Positions 1 to 8,075 of a DNA stretch of 33,515 bases are shown one piece after another. Below the pieces are notes generated by a model. It ran no database searches, was not told where the DNA came from, and saw only the letters and a list, made by a program, of their open reading frames with translations. The stretch's first letter is position 1. Each line of letters starts with the position of its first letter. This stretch comes from Clostridiales bacterium (GTDB taxonomy: Bacteria; Bacillota; Clostridia; Oscillospirales; Oscillospiraceae): NCBI GenBank assembly GCA_022786995.1, contig JALFUW010000068.1:1-33515 (forward strand). The letters run 5' to 3'. A program made the position numbers and the translations under genes.

Positions 1-76
1 TTCCATAACAGTCTTTGTCTCCCATGACATCTGACCCACTTCCTTCGCTTGTCGGATGCCTTTATTTTAGCAAAAA

Positions 77-113
77 CTGTTACCTATGTCTCTTCTCTAC
101 CTGTTACCTATGT
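77..113. repeat. Two direct copies of a 13-bp motif near the left edge
   Basis: The 13-mer CTGTTACCTATGT occurs at 77-89 and again at 101-113, a 24-bp period. Short tandem motifs like this occur at the ends of some insertion sequences, notably IS21-type elements, so this may be the right end of an element lying mostly outside the window. No transposase gene is visible, so this is only a possibility. Confidence 0.3.
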
Positions 114-194
114 TACTACCCTATACACATTGGCCGCCCGCAACGAAAGGAAGCGGAATGTTTGCTGCTTTTGATGGTAAGGTGCCCAAAATAT

Positions 195-330
195 CGAAAC
201 GGTTCGGGCGCCCAATGGGCGCCCCTACGGTATTGGGTAACGATACCGAGCAGTGCCCAATGGCGTTGCGATACCAAACCACCTGTGCACGCATTGCCCG
301 CGGGGGCATCCCCGCAAATTCCAATTTGCT
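195..330. repeat. Interspersed hairpin-rich repeat, copy 1
   Basis: This non-coding stretch has a 25-bp segment (239-263) identical to 25898-25922. A second conserved block follows (about 285-302 versus 25944-25962), and then a hairpin, GCGGGG-gcat-CCCCGC at 300-315. In the other copy this hairpin has different bases that still pair. A further palindrome, GGGCGCCCAATGGGCGCCC, lies at about 207-225. There is no gene in positions 1-381; this repeat and the edge motif are all I can see there. Confidence 0.6.
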
Positions 331-349
331 CGTTTCAACTAAGGTGAAA

Positions 350-376
350 CGCCGCCCATCCGAAGACAGGCGGCGC
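350..376. terminator. Hairpin terminator downstream of thioredoxin
   Basis: CGCCGCC (350-356) pairs with GGCGGCG (369-375) just beyond the thioredoxin stop codon. T-rich sequence follows on both strands, weaker on the minus strand, so it can end the trx transcript and may also act on the plus strand. Confidence 0.5.
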
Positions 377-381
377 TTTTC

Positions 382-687
382 TTACAGCAGGGAGACAATT
401 GCGTCTTTGGGGCGGGCGCCAACCACACGATTGACCACCTGACCGTTTTTGAGAACCACCAGCGTGGGGATGCTCATGACCTGAAACTGAGAGGCCAGGG
501 CCATTTCCTCGTCCACGTTGACCTTGCCCACCAGAACGTCTTTCCGCTCCTCAGCAATCTCGTCCACAATGGGGCCAACCATCCGGCAGGGGCCGCACCA
601 GGGCGCCCAGAAGTCCAGCAGAACCTCCCGATCCCCGTTCATAACCAGCTCCTGAAAGTTATCCTTCGTAATCTTTACAACAGACAT
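382..687 (-). CDS. trxA: Thioredoxin
   Basis: A 101-residue thioredoxin, a cytoplasmic dithiol carrier that reduces protein disulfides. The active site WCGPC is at residues 30-34, and the cis-proline loop SIPT is at residues 72-75. The length is typical of a single-domain thioredoxin. A longer in-frame start exists upstream, but the ATG at 687 has a strong AAGGAGGAG ribosome site about 7 bases before it and begins the fold directly, so it is preferred. A TATAAT-like -10 box lies at 724-729 (minus strand) with only a poor -35. It is transcribed alone, divergently from the methyltransferase gene at 829. No thioredoxin reductase is nearby. Confidence 0.95.
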   Translation of the reverse strand: MSVVKITKDNFQELVMNGDREVLLDFWAPWCGPCRMVGPIVDEIAEERKDVLVGKVNVDEEMALASQFQVMSIPTLVVLKNGQVVNRVVGARPKDAIVSLL

Positions 688-771
688 TGCATTCTCCTCC
701 TTGTTTTTCTTTAGTGTACCCTGATTATAACCCGGACACACGGTTTTTTCCGTGATGAAATCACATTGGCT

Positions 772-800
772 TTGACTTTTTTTCACAGTTCTGATAAGAT
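772..800 (+). promoter_or_regulatory. Sigma-A-type promoter for the TrmH/YbaK pair
   Basis: TTGACT (772-777), a 17-base spacer and TAAGAT (795-800). It lies 29 bases before the methyltransferase start, in the divergent region shared with thioredoxin. Confidence 0.65.
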
Positions 801-828
801 ATGGAAAATCTGAAGGAGAGGTGTGGAC

Positions 829-1647
829 ATGGCGAATATTGTTGAGATCACGGACTTTTCAGACCCATCCCTTGATGTATACGCCCGGCTGACGGAGGCG
901 CAGCTGCTGAACCGCTTTGAGCCTGCCAAGGGGATGTTCATTGCCGAAAGCCCCAAGGTCATATGCCGTGCGCTGGATGGGGGCTGTGAGCCGGTTTCCC
1001 TGCTGATGGAGCGAAAGGATATTGATGGCTCCGCCCGGGAAATCATCGCCCGATGCCCGGAGATCCCGGTGTTCACGGCGGACGAAGAGGTGCTTTGCAA
1101 TCTGACCGGCTACCACCTGACCCGTGGTGTGCTGTGTGCCATGCGCCGCCCAAAGCTGCCCGCGATGGAGGAAATCTGCCGGGAAGCCAGCCGCGTGGTG
1201 ATTCTGGAAAATGTCCAGAATCCCACCAACGTCGGCGCGATTTTCCGCTCCGCTGCTGCCCTCGGCATGGACGCGGTGCTGTTGACACCGGGCTGCAGCA
1301 ATCCCCTGTACCGGCGCAGCGCCCGGGTCAGCATGGGTACGGTGTTTCAGATCCCTTGGGCATACACCGGGGAATGGCCCGGAGAGGGGATGGAGCAGCT
1401 AAAGAATCTGGGCTTCAAAACCGCCGCCCTGGCCCTCAGCGACAATTCCGTCTCCATCGATGACCCAAAGCTGATGGAGGAAGGGAAGCTGGCGCTGCTT
1501 TTGGGTAGCGAAGGCGACGGCCTGACAGACATCACCATCGCAAACTGCGACTATACCGTAAAAATCCCCATGTATCATGGGGTAGATTCTTTGAATGTAG
1601 CCGCTGCCAGCGCCGTGGCGTTCTGGCAGCTGAGAAAACAGAAGTGA
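829..1647 (+). CDS. TrmH/SpoU-family RNA 2'-O-methyltransferase
   Basis: A 272-residue SPOUT-class methyltransferase, which transfers a methyl group from S-adenosylmethionine to a ribose 2'-OH in rRNA or tRNA. An N-terminal substrate-binding part (about residues 1-115) precedes the SpoU knot domain. Its three motifs are visible: NVQNPTNVGAIFRSA (128-142, with the key Asn and Arg140), LLGSEGDGL (224-232), and IPM followed by SLNVAAA (246-260). GTG codons occur a few bases upstream, but the ATG at 829 is best placed after GAAGGAGAG (812-820). The target RNA cannot be assigned; RlmB-like 23S rRNA modification is one option. It is followed after 18 bases by the YbaK-type gene, probably as one operon. 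Confidence 0.9.
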   Translation: MANIVEITDFSDPSLDVYARLTEAQLLNRFEPAKGMFIAESPKVICRALDGGCEPVSLLMERKDIDGSAREIIARCPEIPVFTADEEVLCNLTGYHLTRGVLCAMRRPKLPAMEEICREASRVVILENVQNPTNVGAIFRSAAALGMDAVLLTPGCSNPLYRRSARVSMGTVFQIPWAYTGEWPGEGMEQLKNLGFKTAALALSDNSVSIDDPKLMEEGKLALLLGSEGDGLTDITIANCDYTVKIPMYHGVDSLNVAAASAVAFWQLRKQK

Positions 1648-1665
1648 CAAAGGAGAAAAAGAGAG

Positions 1666-2208
1666 ATGGAACTGCAAAACGGCCGCCCCGCTGACTGGGA
1701 AGGGCGGCTTCCCAAGGAAATCCGCTGCTATGAGCTGCTGGACCGTTTGAACATCGAATACCAGCGCATTGACCACGAACCTGCCATGACCATGGAGGCC
1801 TGCGAGGAAATTGACCGAACGCTGAACGCGGTGATCTGCAAAAATCTGCTGCTATGCAATCGTCAGAAGACCAGATTTTTTCTTCTGATGCTCCCCGGAG
1901 ACAAGCACTTCAAGACCAGCGTGCTCTCCAAGGAGATCGGTTCCTCCCGCTTAAGCTTTGCCTCTGCGGAGGATATGGAGGCGCTGCTGGACATTACCCC
2001 CGGCTCTGTCAGCGTGCTGGGCCTCATGAACGACCACGAACACAGGGTGGAGCTTCTGATGGACGCGGAGGTGGTGAAGGGGGAGTACTTTGGCTGCCAT
2101 CCCTGTACTAACACGTCCTCTCTGCGGCTGAAAATGTCGGATCTGCTGGACATAATTCTGCCCGCCATGGCCCATAGCCCCCGGCTGGTGACACTGGCAG
2201 AAGAATAA
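1666..2208 (+). CDS. YbaK/ProX-family aminoacyl-tRNA deacylase
   Basis: A 180-residue protein resembling the single-domain trans-editing factors (YbaK, ProX/PrdX) that hydrolyse mischarged tRNA, for example Ala- or Cys-tRNA(Pro). Family features visible are the conserved lysine in VICKNLLLCNR (about residues 56-66), the SVLGLMND segment, and the HPCTNTSSLRL segment near residues 145-155, equivalent to the HPNTN-type motif of PrdX. The ribosome site AAAGGAG lies about 10 bases before the ATG. It is probably co-transcribed with the TrmH gene and ends at a strong terminator. The exact substrate is an inference from the family. Confidence 0.85.
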   Translation: MELQNGRPADWEGRLPKEIRCYELLDRLNIEYQRIDHEPAMTMEACEEIDRTLNAVICKNLLLCNRQKTRFFLLMLPGDKHFKTSVLSKEIGSSRLSFASAEDMEALLDITPGSVSVLGLMNDHEHRVELLMDAEVVKGEYFGCHPCTNTSSLRLKMSDLLDIILPAMAHSPRLVTLAEE

Positions 2209-2213
2209 AAGAA

Positions 2214-2259
2214 ACCTGTCATTGCGAGTCAGACCGGCTCGCAATGACAGGTGTTTTTT
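2214..2259. terminator. Strong bidirectional terminator
   Basis: A perfect 15-bp stem (2214-2228 with 2238-2252) is followed by six T on the plus strand. T-rich sequence also follows on the minus strand. It separates the converging YbaK and Gfo/Idh/MocA genes, and the T-run overlaps the dehydrogenase stop codon at 2258-2260. The stem contains CTGTCATTGCGAG, which looks like a mobile hairpin recruited as a terminator. Confidence 0.85.
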
Positions 2260-3229
2260 ACTGTTCCTGAGGATAGACAACGCCCCAGGCTTTGCGCAAA
2301 TTGTCCATCATCTCCATGACTTCAATGGTATCGCTGTGGGGCATGGAATCTGCTTCCAGTTTGCCCTCGGCGATGCAGCGGGCGGCTTCCGCAAACTCGT
2401 ACTCATAGCCGTTGACCTGCTCCGGCACCGTATAGCGGGCCAGCAGCCGATCCTCCGTATCGAAGACCTGAATGGACTGGGGGTTGTTGATATTTTCCAC
2501 CACCAGATAGCCCTTATCGCCGTGGATGATGCCCATGCGGTCAGAGCGGCAGTAGACGCTGTGGGTCAGAACAGCCATCCGTCCGTCCCGGTAGTGAAGG
2601 GTGATGACCTCCATGCCGTCCACCCCGGTGTCCATCTTTGTCACGCTGGATTCCACCCGGACAATGTCGCTTCCGAAGTGCATCAGGGCGAAGTTCAGAC
2701 CGTAAACGCCGATGTCCAGCAACGCGCCGCCGGCAAGGGCCGGGTCATAGATTCGCCGTACGCCGGAAATGACATAAGACAGATTGGCGGTCAGGGTGTT
2801 GGGCTTGCCGATGATACCGCTGTCCAGAAGCTCCTGGATCATTTTCCGGGAGGGCATATACCGGGTCCAGATGGCCTCCGCCGCATACAGCCCCCGCTCC
2901 TTGGCTGCGGCACAGATTCTTTTCGCCTGCTGGGCGTTCATGGTGAAGGCCTTCTCACAGATCACGTTTTTGCCGTGCTCCAGACAGAGCATCATATGCT
3001 CATAATGGTGGGAGTGGGGCGTGGCGACATAGACCAGCTCCACCGCCGGGTCGGACAGCAGCGCTTCATAACTGCCATAAACCTTTTCAAAGCCAAATTC
3101 ATCGGCAAAAGCCCTGGCCTTTTCCGAATCCCGGGAGGCAACGGCATAGCACTCGATTTCCGGCAGGGCCACCAGTGCCGGGGCCACCTTGCGGGAAATG
3201 TTGCCCGCGCCTAAAATTCCGATCTTCAT
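2258..3229 (-). CDS. Gfo/Idh/MocA-family oxidoreductase
   Basis: A 323-residue NAD(P)-dependent dehydrogenase. The Rossmann motif GILGAGNIS is at residues 4-12. YVATPHSHHYEHM is followed by the family signature CEKAFT (about residues 92-97), where the lysine is catalytic in related enzymes. The C-terminal half matches the alpha/beta substrate-binding domain (YDPALAGGALLDIGVYGLNF). The closest recognisable kinds are trans-1,2-dihydrobenzenediol dehydrogenase-like or sugar dehydrogenases; the substrate is unknown. The ribosome site AAAGGATG lies before the ATG. It is a single gene, and its end overlaps the T-run of the terminator shared with the YbaK-type gene. Confidence 0.9.
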   Translation of the reverse strand: MKIGILGAGNISRKVAPALVALPEIECYAVASRDSEKARAFADEFGFEKVYGSYEALLSDPAVELVYVATPHSHHYEHMMLCLEHGKNVICEKAFTMNAQQAKRICAAAKERGLYAAEAIWTRYMPSRKMIQELLDSGIIGKPNTLTANLSYVISGVRRIYDPALAGGALLDIGVYGLNFALMHFGSDIVRVESSVTKMDTGVDGMEVITLHYRDGRMAVLTHSVYCRSDRMGIIHGDKGYLVVENINNPQSIQVFDTEDRLLARYTVPEQVNGYEYEFAEAARCIAEGKLEADSMPHSDTIEVMEMMDNLRKAWGVVYPQEQ

Positions 3230-3302
3230 AACAAATCATCCTTTCCTTTTTTTATATCCTATCATATTTTTGTCCGGGATGCAATGATACCGAAATAGAA
3301 AA

Positions 3303-3327
3303 TGGCAGGCACCGACGGTGCCTGCCA
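3303..3327 (-). terminator. Terminator of the C39/SleB gene
   Basis: TGGCAGGCACC (3303-3313) pairs perfectly with GGTGCCTGCCA (3317-3327). On the minus strand it is followed by TTTTCTATTT. It lies seven bases after the stop codon of the secreted peptidase/hydrolase. Confidence 0.8.
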
Positions 3328-3333
3328 AATGTA

Positions 3334-4506
3334 TTATCCGTAGCAGAAGATATGTCTCTCAATCTTTCCCCACACCTGCTCGTTTTCCGGGTAGGTAGCG
3401 AAGTACATCACATCCATGGGGAGAATATTGGGGCCTTCCAGGGCGGCGTCCAGGGCCTCATACTGGGCCTGCCAGGCTTCCGCCTCCCCAAGGAAGGGAG
3501 AACTTCGGAACTGGCCTTCGCCATAGATGACCTCCTCAAGGGTATCGCCGAACCGGCCGGAGACAAGGCGGTTGAGCACCACCTCAGCCACGGCCTGCTG
3601 GCCTTCCTTGCATTCCCCCCGGGCCTCCAGCCAGATAAGCTTCGCGATTAACTGCTGCTGCTCCCAGGTCAGCTCCACATCGTAGCGGGGATCCGCGTCG
3701 GGCTTTTCCTCTGTGTAGATGAAAGGAACCTCCGGCATGCCCCGGACGCTGAAAATCCAGCCGCCGCTGTAGCCCAGCATCAGATCCTTTTCTTCAAAAC
3801 CTTCCACAAAGCCCCGCTTTAAGTCCCATTTGCTGTAGTTAGGCGGATAGGAATCGTAGACCATGATCTTGCCGGTTTCTTCGTTGATGCCGGTCAGGAC
3901 GATGAAGTGCTGGGTTTCCGTAAAAATCGACATATGATCCATCAGGAGGACGGCTACATCACCGTTTTTCATGGCGGCAAACACATCACGAATAGTGTCC
4001 GCCTTGTGAATGGGCAGCTTCAACTGCTGGGCGCCGTACTCAAAACGCTGAACGTTGTTCTCACCGTAGCCGCCAAAGTATTTCGCCAGCTCATCGGGGT
4101 AGTAGGTGTGGCCGGTCAGATAGGAGGCCACCATGGCAAGGGAAGTGATGCCGCAGCCGCTGGTGGCAACGGTGCCGCTGCCAAAGCGTTGATTAGGGTA
4201 GTCCAGCTGAGAAAACAGGGGGAATTCATGGGTGTAGACCTCTGTCCAGTCGAAGCGGTCGGATGCCGCGTCCGTTTCCTCAGGAACCGTTTCCTCCGGC
4301 ATGGTTTCCTCTGGCAAAGGTTCCTCCGGCACATTGGCAGTCAGAGTCTGCTGCTCCCCGGTCTGTGCGATTTCCGCGCAGAGGGGCTCCTCAGAGAGTG
4401 ACGCGCCCATGGCAACGGACTCGTCGTCCGCCCGGGCGGGCGCCACTGCGGACAGTGTCAGAGCCAGAGCGATTGCAAGCCCACACAGCCGCCGGACATA
4501 GCGCAT
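3334..4506 (-). CDS. Secreted C39-like cysteine peptidase fused to a SleB-type cell wall hydrolase
   Basis: A 390-residue exported protein. A signal peptide covers residues 1-26 (cleavage near PARA-DD). An acidic, proline-rich linker with EEPLPEET-type repeats spans about 57-80. A papain-like C39_2 domain (about 95-255) has the candidate triad Cys118 (TSGCGITS), His200 (TQHFIVLTG) and Asp218 (VYDSY). A C-terminal Hydrolase_2/SleB domain (about 280-390) has the likely catalytic Glu294 in WLEARGE, an NR motif, and the GQF segment near 331. SleB/CwlJ-type domains cut peptidoglycan, and C39_2 domains cut peptides. The start has a strong AAAGGAGG site. Expression may come from TATACT at 4546-4551 with a weak -35. 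The fusion suggests cell wall remodelling, but the peptidase substrate is unknown. Confidence 0.85.
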   Translation of the reverse strand: MRYVRRLCGLAIALALTLSAVAPARADDESVAMGASLSEEPLCAEIAQTGEQQTLTANVPEEPLPEETMPEETVPEETDAASDRFDWTEVYTHEFPLFSQLDYPNQRFGSGTVATSGCGITSLAMVASYLTGHTYYPDELAKYFGGYGENNVQRFEYGAQQLKLPIHKADTIRDVFAAMKNGDVAVLLMDHMSIFTETQHFIVLTGINEETGKIMVYDSYPPNYSKWDLKRGFVEGFEEKDLMLGYSGGWIFSVRGMPEVPFIYTEEKPDADPRYDVELTWEQQQLIAKLIWLEARGECKEGQQAVAEVVLNRLVSGRFGDTLEEVIYGEGQFRSSPFLGEAEAWQAQYEALDAALEGPNILPMDVMYFATYPENEQVWGKIERHIFCYG

Positions 4507-4680
4507 CAGGAAACCCCTCCTTTCTACATAAGGTCGTTATGAACCAGTATATCACAGAAAACGGAAAAATGACAGAGCGAAATCAAAAATATTTATTACG
4601 AATTACTTAAATTTTTATTTCACAAATCCTATTAACGTCTGAGTGAACAGATAAATGAAATAATCCTCAGGCGGACAGAA

Positions 4681-4709
4681 AAAAAGCCATCCGAAAAGGA
4701 TGGCTTTTT
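4681..4709 (-). terminator. Terminator of tRNA-Asp
   Basis: AAAAAGCCATCC (4681-4692) pairs with GGATGGCTTTTT (4698-4709). On the minus strand the hairpin ends in a long T-run. Its first base overlaps the encoded CCA end of the tRNA. Confidence 0.85.
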
Positions 4710-4785
4710 GGCGACCCGGAACGGACTCGAACCGTCGACCTCCAGCGTGACAGGCTGGCGTGCTAACCGACTGCACCACCGGGCC
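4709..4785 (-). tRNA. tRNA-Asp (anticodon GTC)
   Basis: A 77-base cloverleaf on the minus strand. The acceptor arm GGCCCGG pairs with CCGGGTC (one G-U pair), followed by discriminator G and an encoded CCA. The anticodon loop reads CTGTCAC, giving GTC, and the T arm contains GGTTCGAGTCC. It has its own promoter and terminator, so it is a single-gene unit. Confidence 0.97.
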
Positions 4786-4797
4786 AGAACTGGGGGA

Positions 4798-4826
4798 ATT
4801 ATAGCATGAATTTTCCGTTTTGTAAA
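4798..4826 (-). promoter_or_regulatory. Promoter of tRNA-Asp
   Basis: On the minus strand: TTTACA (4821-4826), a 17-base spacer and TATAAT (4798-4803). Transcription should start about six bases before the mature tRNA 5' end. Confidence 0.85.
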
Positions 4827-4857
4827 GGGGGAAATTGAAAAAGGAGCCGATAAAGGG

Positions 4858-6213
4858 TCAGCGGAAGTGCGACTGGAACCATTCGTTGGCGTCGGTGGCC
4901 TGGGTGGCAATCATATAGGGCGCGATGATCACATCATCAATATCGTACTTTCTGGCAAAATCCGCCATACTGTGCTTCCAGTATTTGCGGTAGTCAATGG
5001 CATAAACATTGTGGTAATTCTGGCTCAGATAGGGAACGAAGCAGTTACCGAAGGAGTCCTTGACCACCAGGCAGTTGGGGCCATCCGGGATATCGTCATT
5101 GACAATATGGACAATCGGCGCGTCGGCGGCCAGGAAGGCACAGTATTTCCCTTCTGCTTTTCCGTTGGACACATCCCGGATCATTGGAAATTCAGAAAAC
5201 GTGGTCTCACTGCGGTACATGGTGATGTTGCCCTGGGGAATCCAGCACTCCAATTCGTCCTTCTTCAGACGTTTCGGGTAGGGAACCTTGCCGTAGATGG
5301 AGCCGATCATTTCGCCCTGGTTTTTGTATTCCATGTCTTCCAGAGCCACAGGCTCCATGCCGGCAGCCTCGCAGAGAGCCTGATAAGCATAGTAGGCGCC
5401 CAGCGCAGACCAGTGATGATCCGTTCGGTAATAGATGTATTCCCTGTTGTGGGCCTGAAGGGAACGGACTGTATCGACTTTCAGCACATTGTCACTCATT
5501 TGATTGTGCATATAGTCCAGCATCTCGTCCTGAGGGGTGCAGCGCAGCTGCTCCAAATACGAATTATCCACCATAATGCCGATGGAAGTAGGCGCCGGCG
5601 CACTGATAACGCGAATACCTTCCTGCGCCATGCGGTCGGCAAAGCCGCTGATGGTTTTGGCGTATTTGTCGCTCATAGCCTTGGAAATGCTCAGCTGATT
5701 AAAGCCGGCATCGCCAATTTGAATCGCTTTTCCAAGATGAATCTCGTTGACATCAATCTCGGGCGCGCCCAGGCTGACCGTTGCTTCTGTGACATCGGAT
5801 GCACCGGTTTCAGCCGTCTCGCTTTGGGCAGCTTCTTCCCGGGCTTCGGTAGTCTCCAAAACGGCGGCCGGTGTTTCCGGCCCCGGAGAATCGGGGATTA
5901 CCTCCATTTCGTCCAATGGGCCGGCGATGGCAATTTTGGAATAGCCGTGCATAGAAGCCATGGACTGGGATACATCCAGCCACTGCTCCCGGCCGGGAAA
6001 GGTATCGGAAAACCACAGGGTAATATCGTCAAAATAATCCCCGGAGAGCAGCGCTTCCACAGAAAACGCCGGGAATTTCGTCAGCTCGCGCTTTTCGCTG
6101 TAGGAAAAAGTCGGGCGAAGAGGGATGATCAGGGAAACAGCCGTCAGCAGTGCCAATACCAGAAAAAATGGAAGGGCATATTTCTTTCCGGGCTTGATGG
6201 GCTTTTGACACAT
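4858..6213 (-). CDS. DHHW-family protein (AlgX/AlgJ-like, O-acetylation accessory)
   Basis: A 451-residue membrane-anchored extracytoplasmic protein. One hydrophobic segment (about residues 13-31) acts as an uncleaved anchor. A Glu/Thr/Ala-rich low-complexity linker (about 100-150) precedes a hydrolase-like domain carrying the family signature TDHHW at 264-268. In AlgJ/AlgX-type proteins this Asp-His pair belongs to the acetyl-transfer or esterase site. Proteins of this kind work with an MBOAT transporter-transferase to O-acetylate a polysaccharide. The MBOAT gene is directly upstream with a 17-base gap, which supports this. The polymer modified here is unknown. Confidence 0.85.
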   Translation of the reverse strand: MCQKPIKPGKKYALPFFLVLALLTAVSLIIPLRPTFSYSEKRELTKFPAFSVEALLSGDYFDDITLWFSDTFPGREQWLDVSQSMASMHGYSKIAIAGPLDEMEVIPDSPGPETPAAVLETTEAREEAAQSETAETGASDVTEATVSLGAPEIDVNEIHLGKAIQIGDAGFNQLSISKAMSDKYAKTISGFADRMAQEGIRVISAPAPTSIGIMVDNSYLEQLRCTPQDEMLDYMHNQMSDNVLKVDTVRSLQAHNREYIYYRTDHHWSALGAYYAYQALCEAAGMEPVALEDMEYKNQGEMIGSIYGKVPYPKRLKKDELECWIPQGNITMYRSETTFSEFPMIRDVSNGKAEGKYCAFLAADAPIVHIVNDDIPDGPNCLVVKDSFGNCFVPYLSQNYHNVYAIDYRKYWKHSMADFARKYDIDDVIIAPYMIATQATDANEWFQSHFR

Positions 6214-6230
6214 AAGTAGGAATTCCCTCC

Positions 6231-7685
6231 TCAGAATCGGAAATAGATGAACGGATTGTAGCTGTTACCTACCAGACAGGCAGTCGAAAGCAGCAAAAGC
6301 ACCACCGGGATCACGGAATAGACAACCACGTTCCATACCGTTTCCAGGGATCCCCGGCAGGCAGCCAGCTTTTCCAGCTTCTCTTTCAAATGCTTCATCA
6401 GCGGCAAAGACGCGGCGGCGGCAGCCAGCAGCAGGAACAGGTTGCTCTGCAGCTGTATTTGCGCGGTAAATTCCGTCAGGGGATTTCCGTTCAGGCCAAA
6501 CATGGATTTCACCAGCGTCAGTCCCAGGCGGATATCCGTAAATCGGAAGATGACCCAGCCCACGGTAACCACAATCAGAAGATACAGGTTGGATAGTATC
6601 GGAATTTTCTCCAGCAGCTTTTTCAGACCCGCCCGTTCCAGCATCAAAAAAACAAAGAACCACAGTCCCCACAATACAAAGTTCCAGCTGGCACCGTGCC
6701 ACAGGCCGGTGAGCGCCCAGACGATGAAGGTGTTGCGCACCATCCGCGGCACGCTGCACCGGCTTCCGCCCAGGGGAATGTAGACATAATCCCGGAAAAA
6801 GGTACTCAGGGAAATATGCCACCGCCGCCAGAATTCCGTAACGGTTCGGGAGATATAGGGATAGTTGAAGTTTTCGGGGTAATGCAGTCCCAGCATCCGG
6901 CCCATGCCAATGGCCATGTCGGAATAGGCGGAGAAATCCAGATAGATGTGAAGCGCATAGGCGAGGATGCCCAGCCAGGCCCCCAGAACGGACAGGGAGC
7001 TCAGTGCGTTCAGGTTTTGCGTCAGAAGGGCCGGGTCTGCCGCCGTACTGTCGGCGAGCAGCATCGTATCTGCCAGGGAGCTGCAGGGATTTGCCAGCAA
7101 AACCTTCTTGGCAAGACCGGCACAGAACCGGGATACACCGGGAGCAATTTCCGGCTGTCGGGGCCCGAACAGCTCCCGCTCGATGGCCTGGTAGCGGACA
7201 ATGGGGCCGGCAATGCATTGGTGAAACAGCGCTGCGTACAGAAGCACATTCCAATAGCTTCTTTGCGGCTGCGCTTCCCCACGGTACACATCCACCACAT
7301 AGGTCAGCAGCTGAAAGGTATAGAAGGAAATGCCGATGGGCAGCGCGATCTTCTGCACAAATTCGGGGATCGGCCCGAAAATGCCGCAGATCAGGCCGGC
7401 GTATTTGAAATATCCGATCAGTGCCAGCACGATTACAGCGGCGGCCGCCAGCCATAGCTTCTTCGCGGTGCCGTCGGTTTTTGCTACCTGTCCGGCACAA
7501 AGCCAGGCGACGAAGGACATCGCCATTAGCAGAAGGACGTATTTGGGCTCGCCCCAGGCGTAAAAGATCAGAGAGAAGATCAGCAGAACTGTATTTTGCG
7601 CCTGCCGGTTACCTCTGCACAGAGCATAAGCCAGCAGGGAAAGCGGCAAAAAGCCATATAGAAAGATCAGACTGGAGAATACCAT
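6231..7685 (-). CDS. MBOAT-family O-acyltransferase (AlgI/DltB-like)
   Basis: A 484-residue polytopic membrane protein with about ten hydrophobic segments. MBOAT hallmarks are visible: YPYISRTVTEFWRRWHISL (275-293), RDYVYIPLGG (298-307), and the catalytic histidine His330 in LTGLWHGASWN. It is expected to pass acyl (probably acetyl) groups across the membrane to the DHHW partner encoded 17 bases downstream. A much longer in-frame start exists, but the ATG at 7685 follows GGGGGAGGG and begins with a normal first membrane segment (MVFSSLIFLYGF), so it is preferred. I see no convincing promoter between this start and the yebC terminator at 7783-7820. Confidence 0.9.
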   Translation of the reverse strand: MVFSSLIFLYGFLPLSLLAYALCRGNRQAQNTVLLIFSLIFYAWGEPKYVLLLMAMSFVAWLCAGQVAKTDGTAKKLWLAAAAVIVLALIGYFKYAGLICGIFGPIPEFVQKIALPIGISFYTFQLLTYVVDVYRGEAQPQRSYWNVLLYAALFHQCIAGPIVRYQAIERELFGPRQPEIAPGVSRFCAGLAKKVLLANPCSSLADTMLLADSTAADPALLTQNLNALSSLSVLGAWLGILAYALHIYLDFSAYSDMAIGMGRMLGLHYPENFNYPYISRTVTEFWRRWHISLSTFFRDYVYIPLGGSRCSVPRMVRNTFIVWALTGLWHGASWNFVLWGLWFFVFLMLERAGLKKLLEKIPILSNLYLLIVVTVGWVIFRFTDIRLGLTLVKSMFGLNGNPLTEFTAQIQLQSNLFLLLAAAAASLPLMKHLKEKLEKLAACRGSLETVWNVVVYSVIPVVLLLLSTACLVGNSYNPFIYFRF

Positions 7686-7782
7686 GGAAATCCCTCCCCC
7701 TTTGTCTCTATGCGGCGAGCCGAACGATCCGCCCGGGTGCGCATGGCACGGAGCCGCAGCACAAAAAGCCGAATACTTTTGA

Positions 7783-7820
7783 AAAAACAGGCTGTTTCCT
7801 CGCGAAAACAGCCGGTTTTT
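7783..7820 (-). terminator. Probable native yebC terminator, now at the island's left junction
   Basis: AAAAAACAGGCTGTTT (about 7783-7797) pairs with AAAACAGCCGGTTTTT (7805-7820) with one mismatch. The minus-strand product ends in T. It lies 19 bases after the displaced yebC stop codon. The intact yebC copy at 14737 lacks a comparable hairpin, so this is likely the gene's original terminator. Confidence 0.7.
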
Positions 7821-7832
7821 CATTTGATACGC

Positions 7833-7958
7833 TTGGAAGTTACTCTTCCCAGTTGTGCCAGACGTTCTGCACGTCGTCGTCATCCTCCATGATATCCAGC
7901 AGCTTTTCCATCAGGGAGATCTGCTCCTCATTTTCCAGCTTCTGATAGTTCTGGGGAA
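7833..7958. repeat. Left attachment-site direct repeat
   Basis: This matches 14730-14855 at a constant offset of 6897 bases, with mismatches only at 7839, 7846, 7894 and 7906. Similarity stops sharply after 7958. The longest identical runs (7847-7893 and 7907-7958) are the best candidates for the crossover core. Confidence 0.92.
7840..7956 (-). pseudogene. Displaced 3' fragment of yebC
   Basis: This encodes the last 38 residues of YebC (from PQNYQKLENEE to HNWEE) and the stop codon. The amino acids are identical to the intact gene and the few base changes are silent. It has no start codon or ribosome site of its own. It is the original chromosomal 3' end left behind when the island entered, and it is followed by the likely native terminator. 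Confidence 0.9.
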
Positions 7959-8075
7959 TGTACGGAAAACGACAAAAAACGATAGATAAATCAACTTTTC
8001 GACTTCTTGCTGTAATGAAATACGAATGAACTGCACTTTTCAAAATGCCATTTTACGGACGTTTGTCATCATTCA

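Noticed and set aside
7840..8043. Frame fusing 29 novel residues to the YebC C-terminus, as a chimeric gene
   Set aside because: It would need a TTG start with no ribosome site. It is the chance upstream extension of the displaced yebC 3' end.
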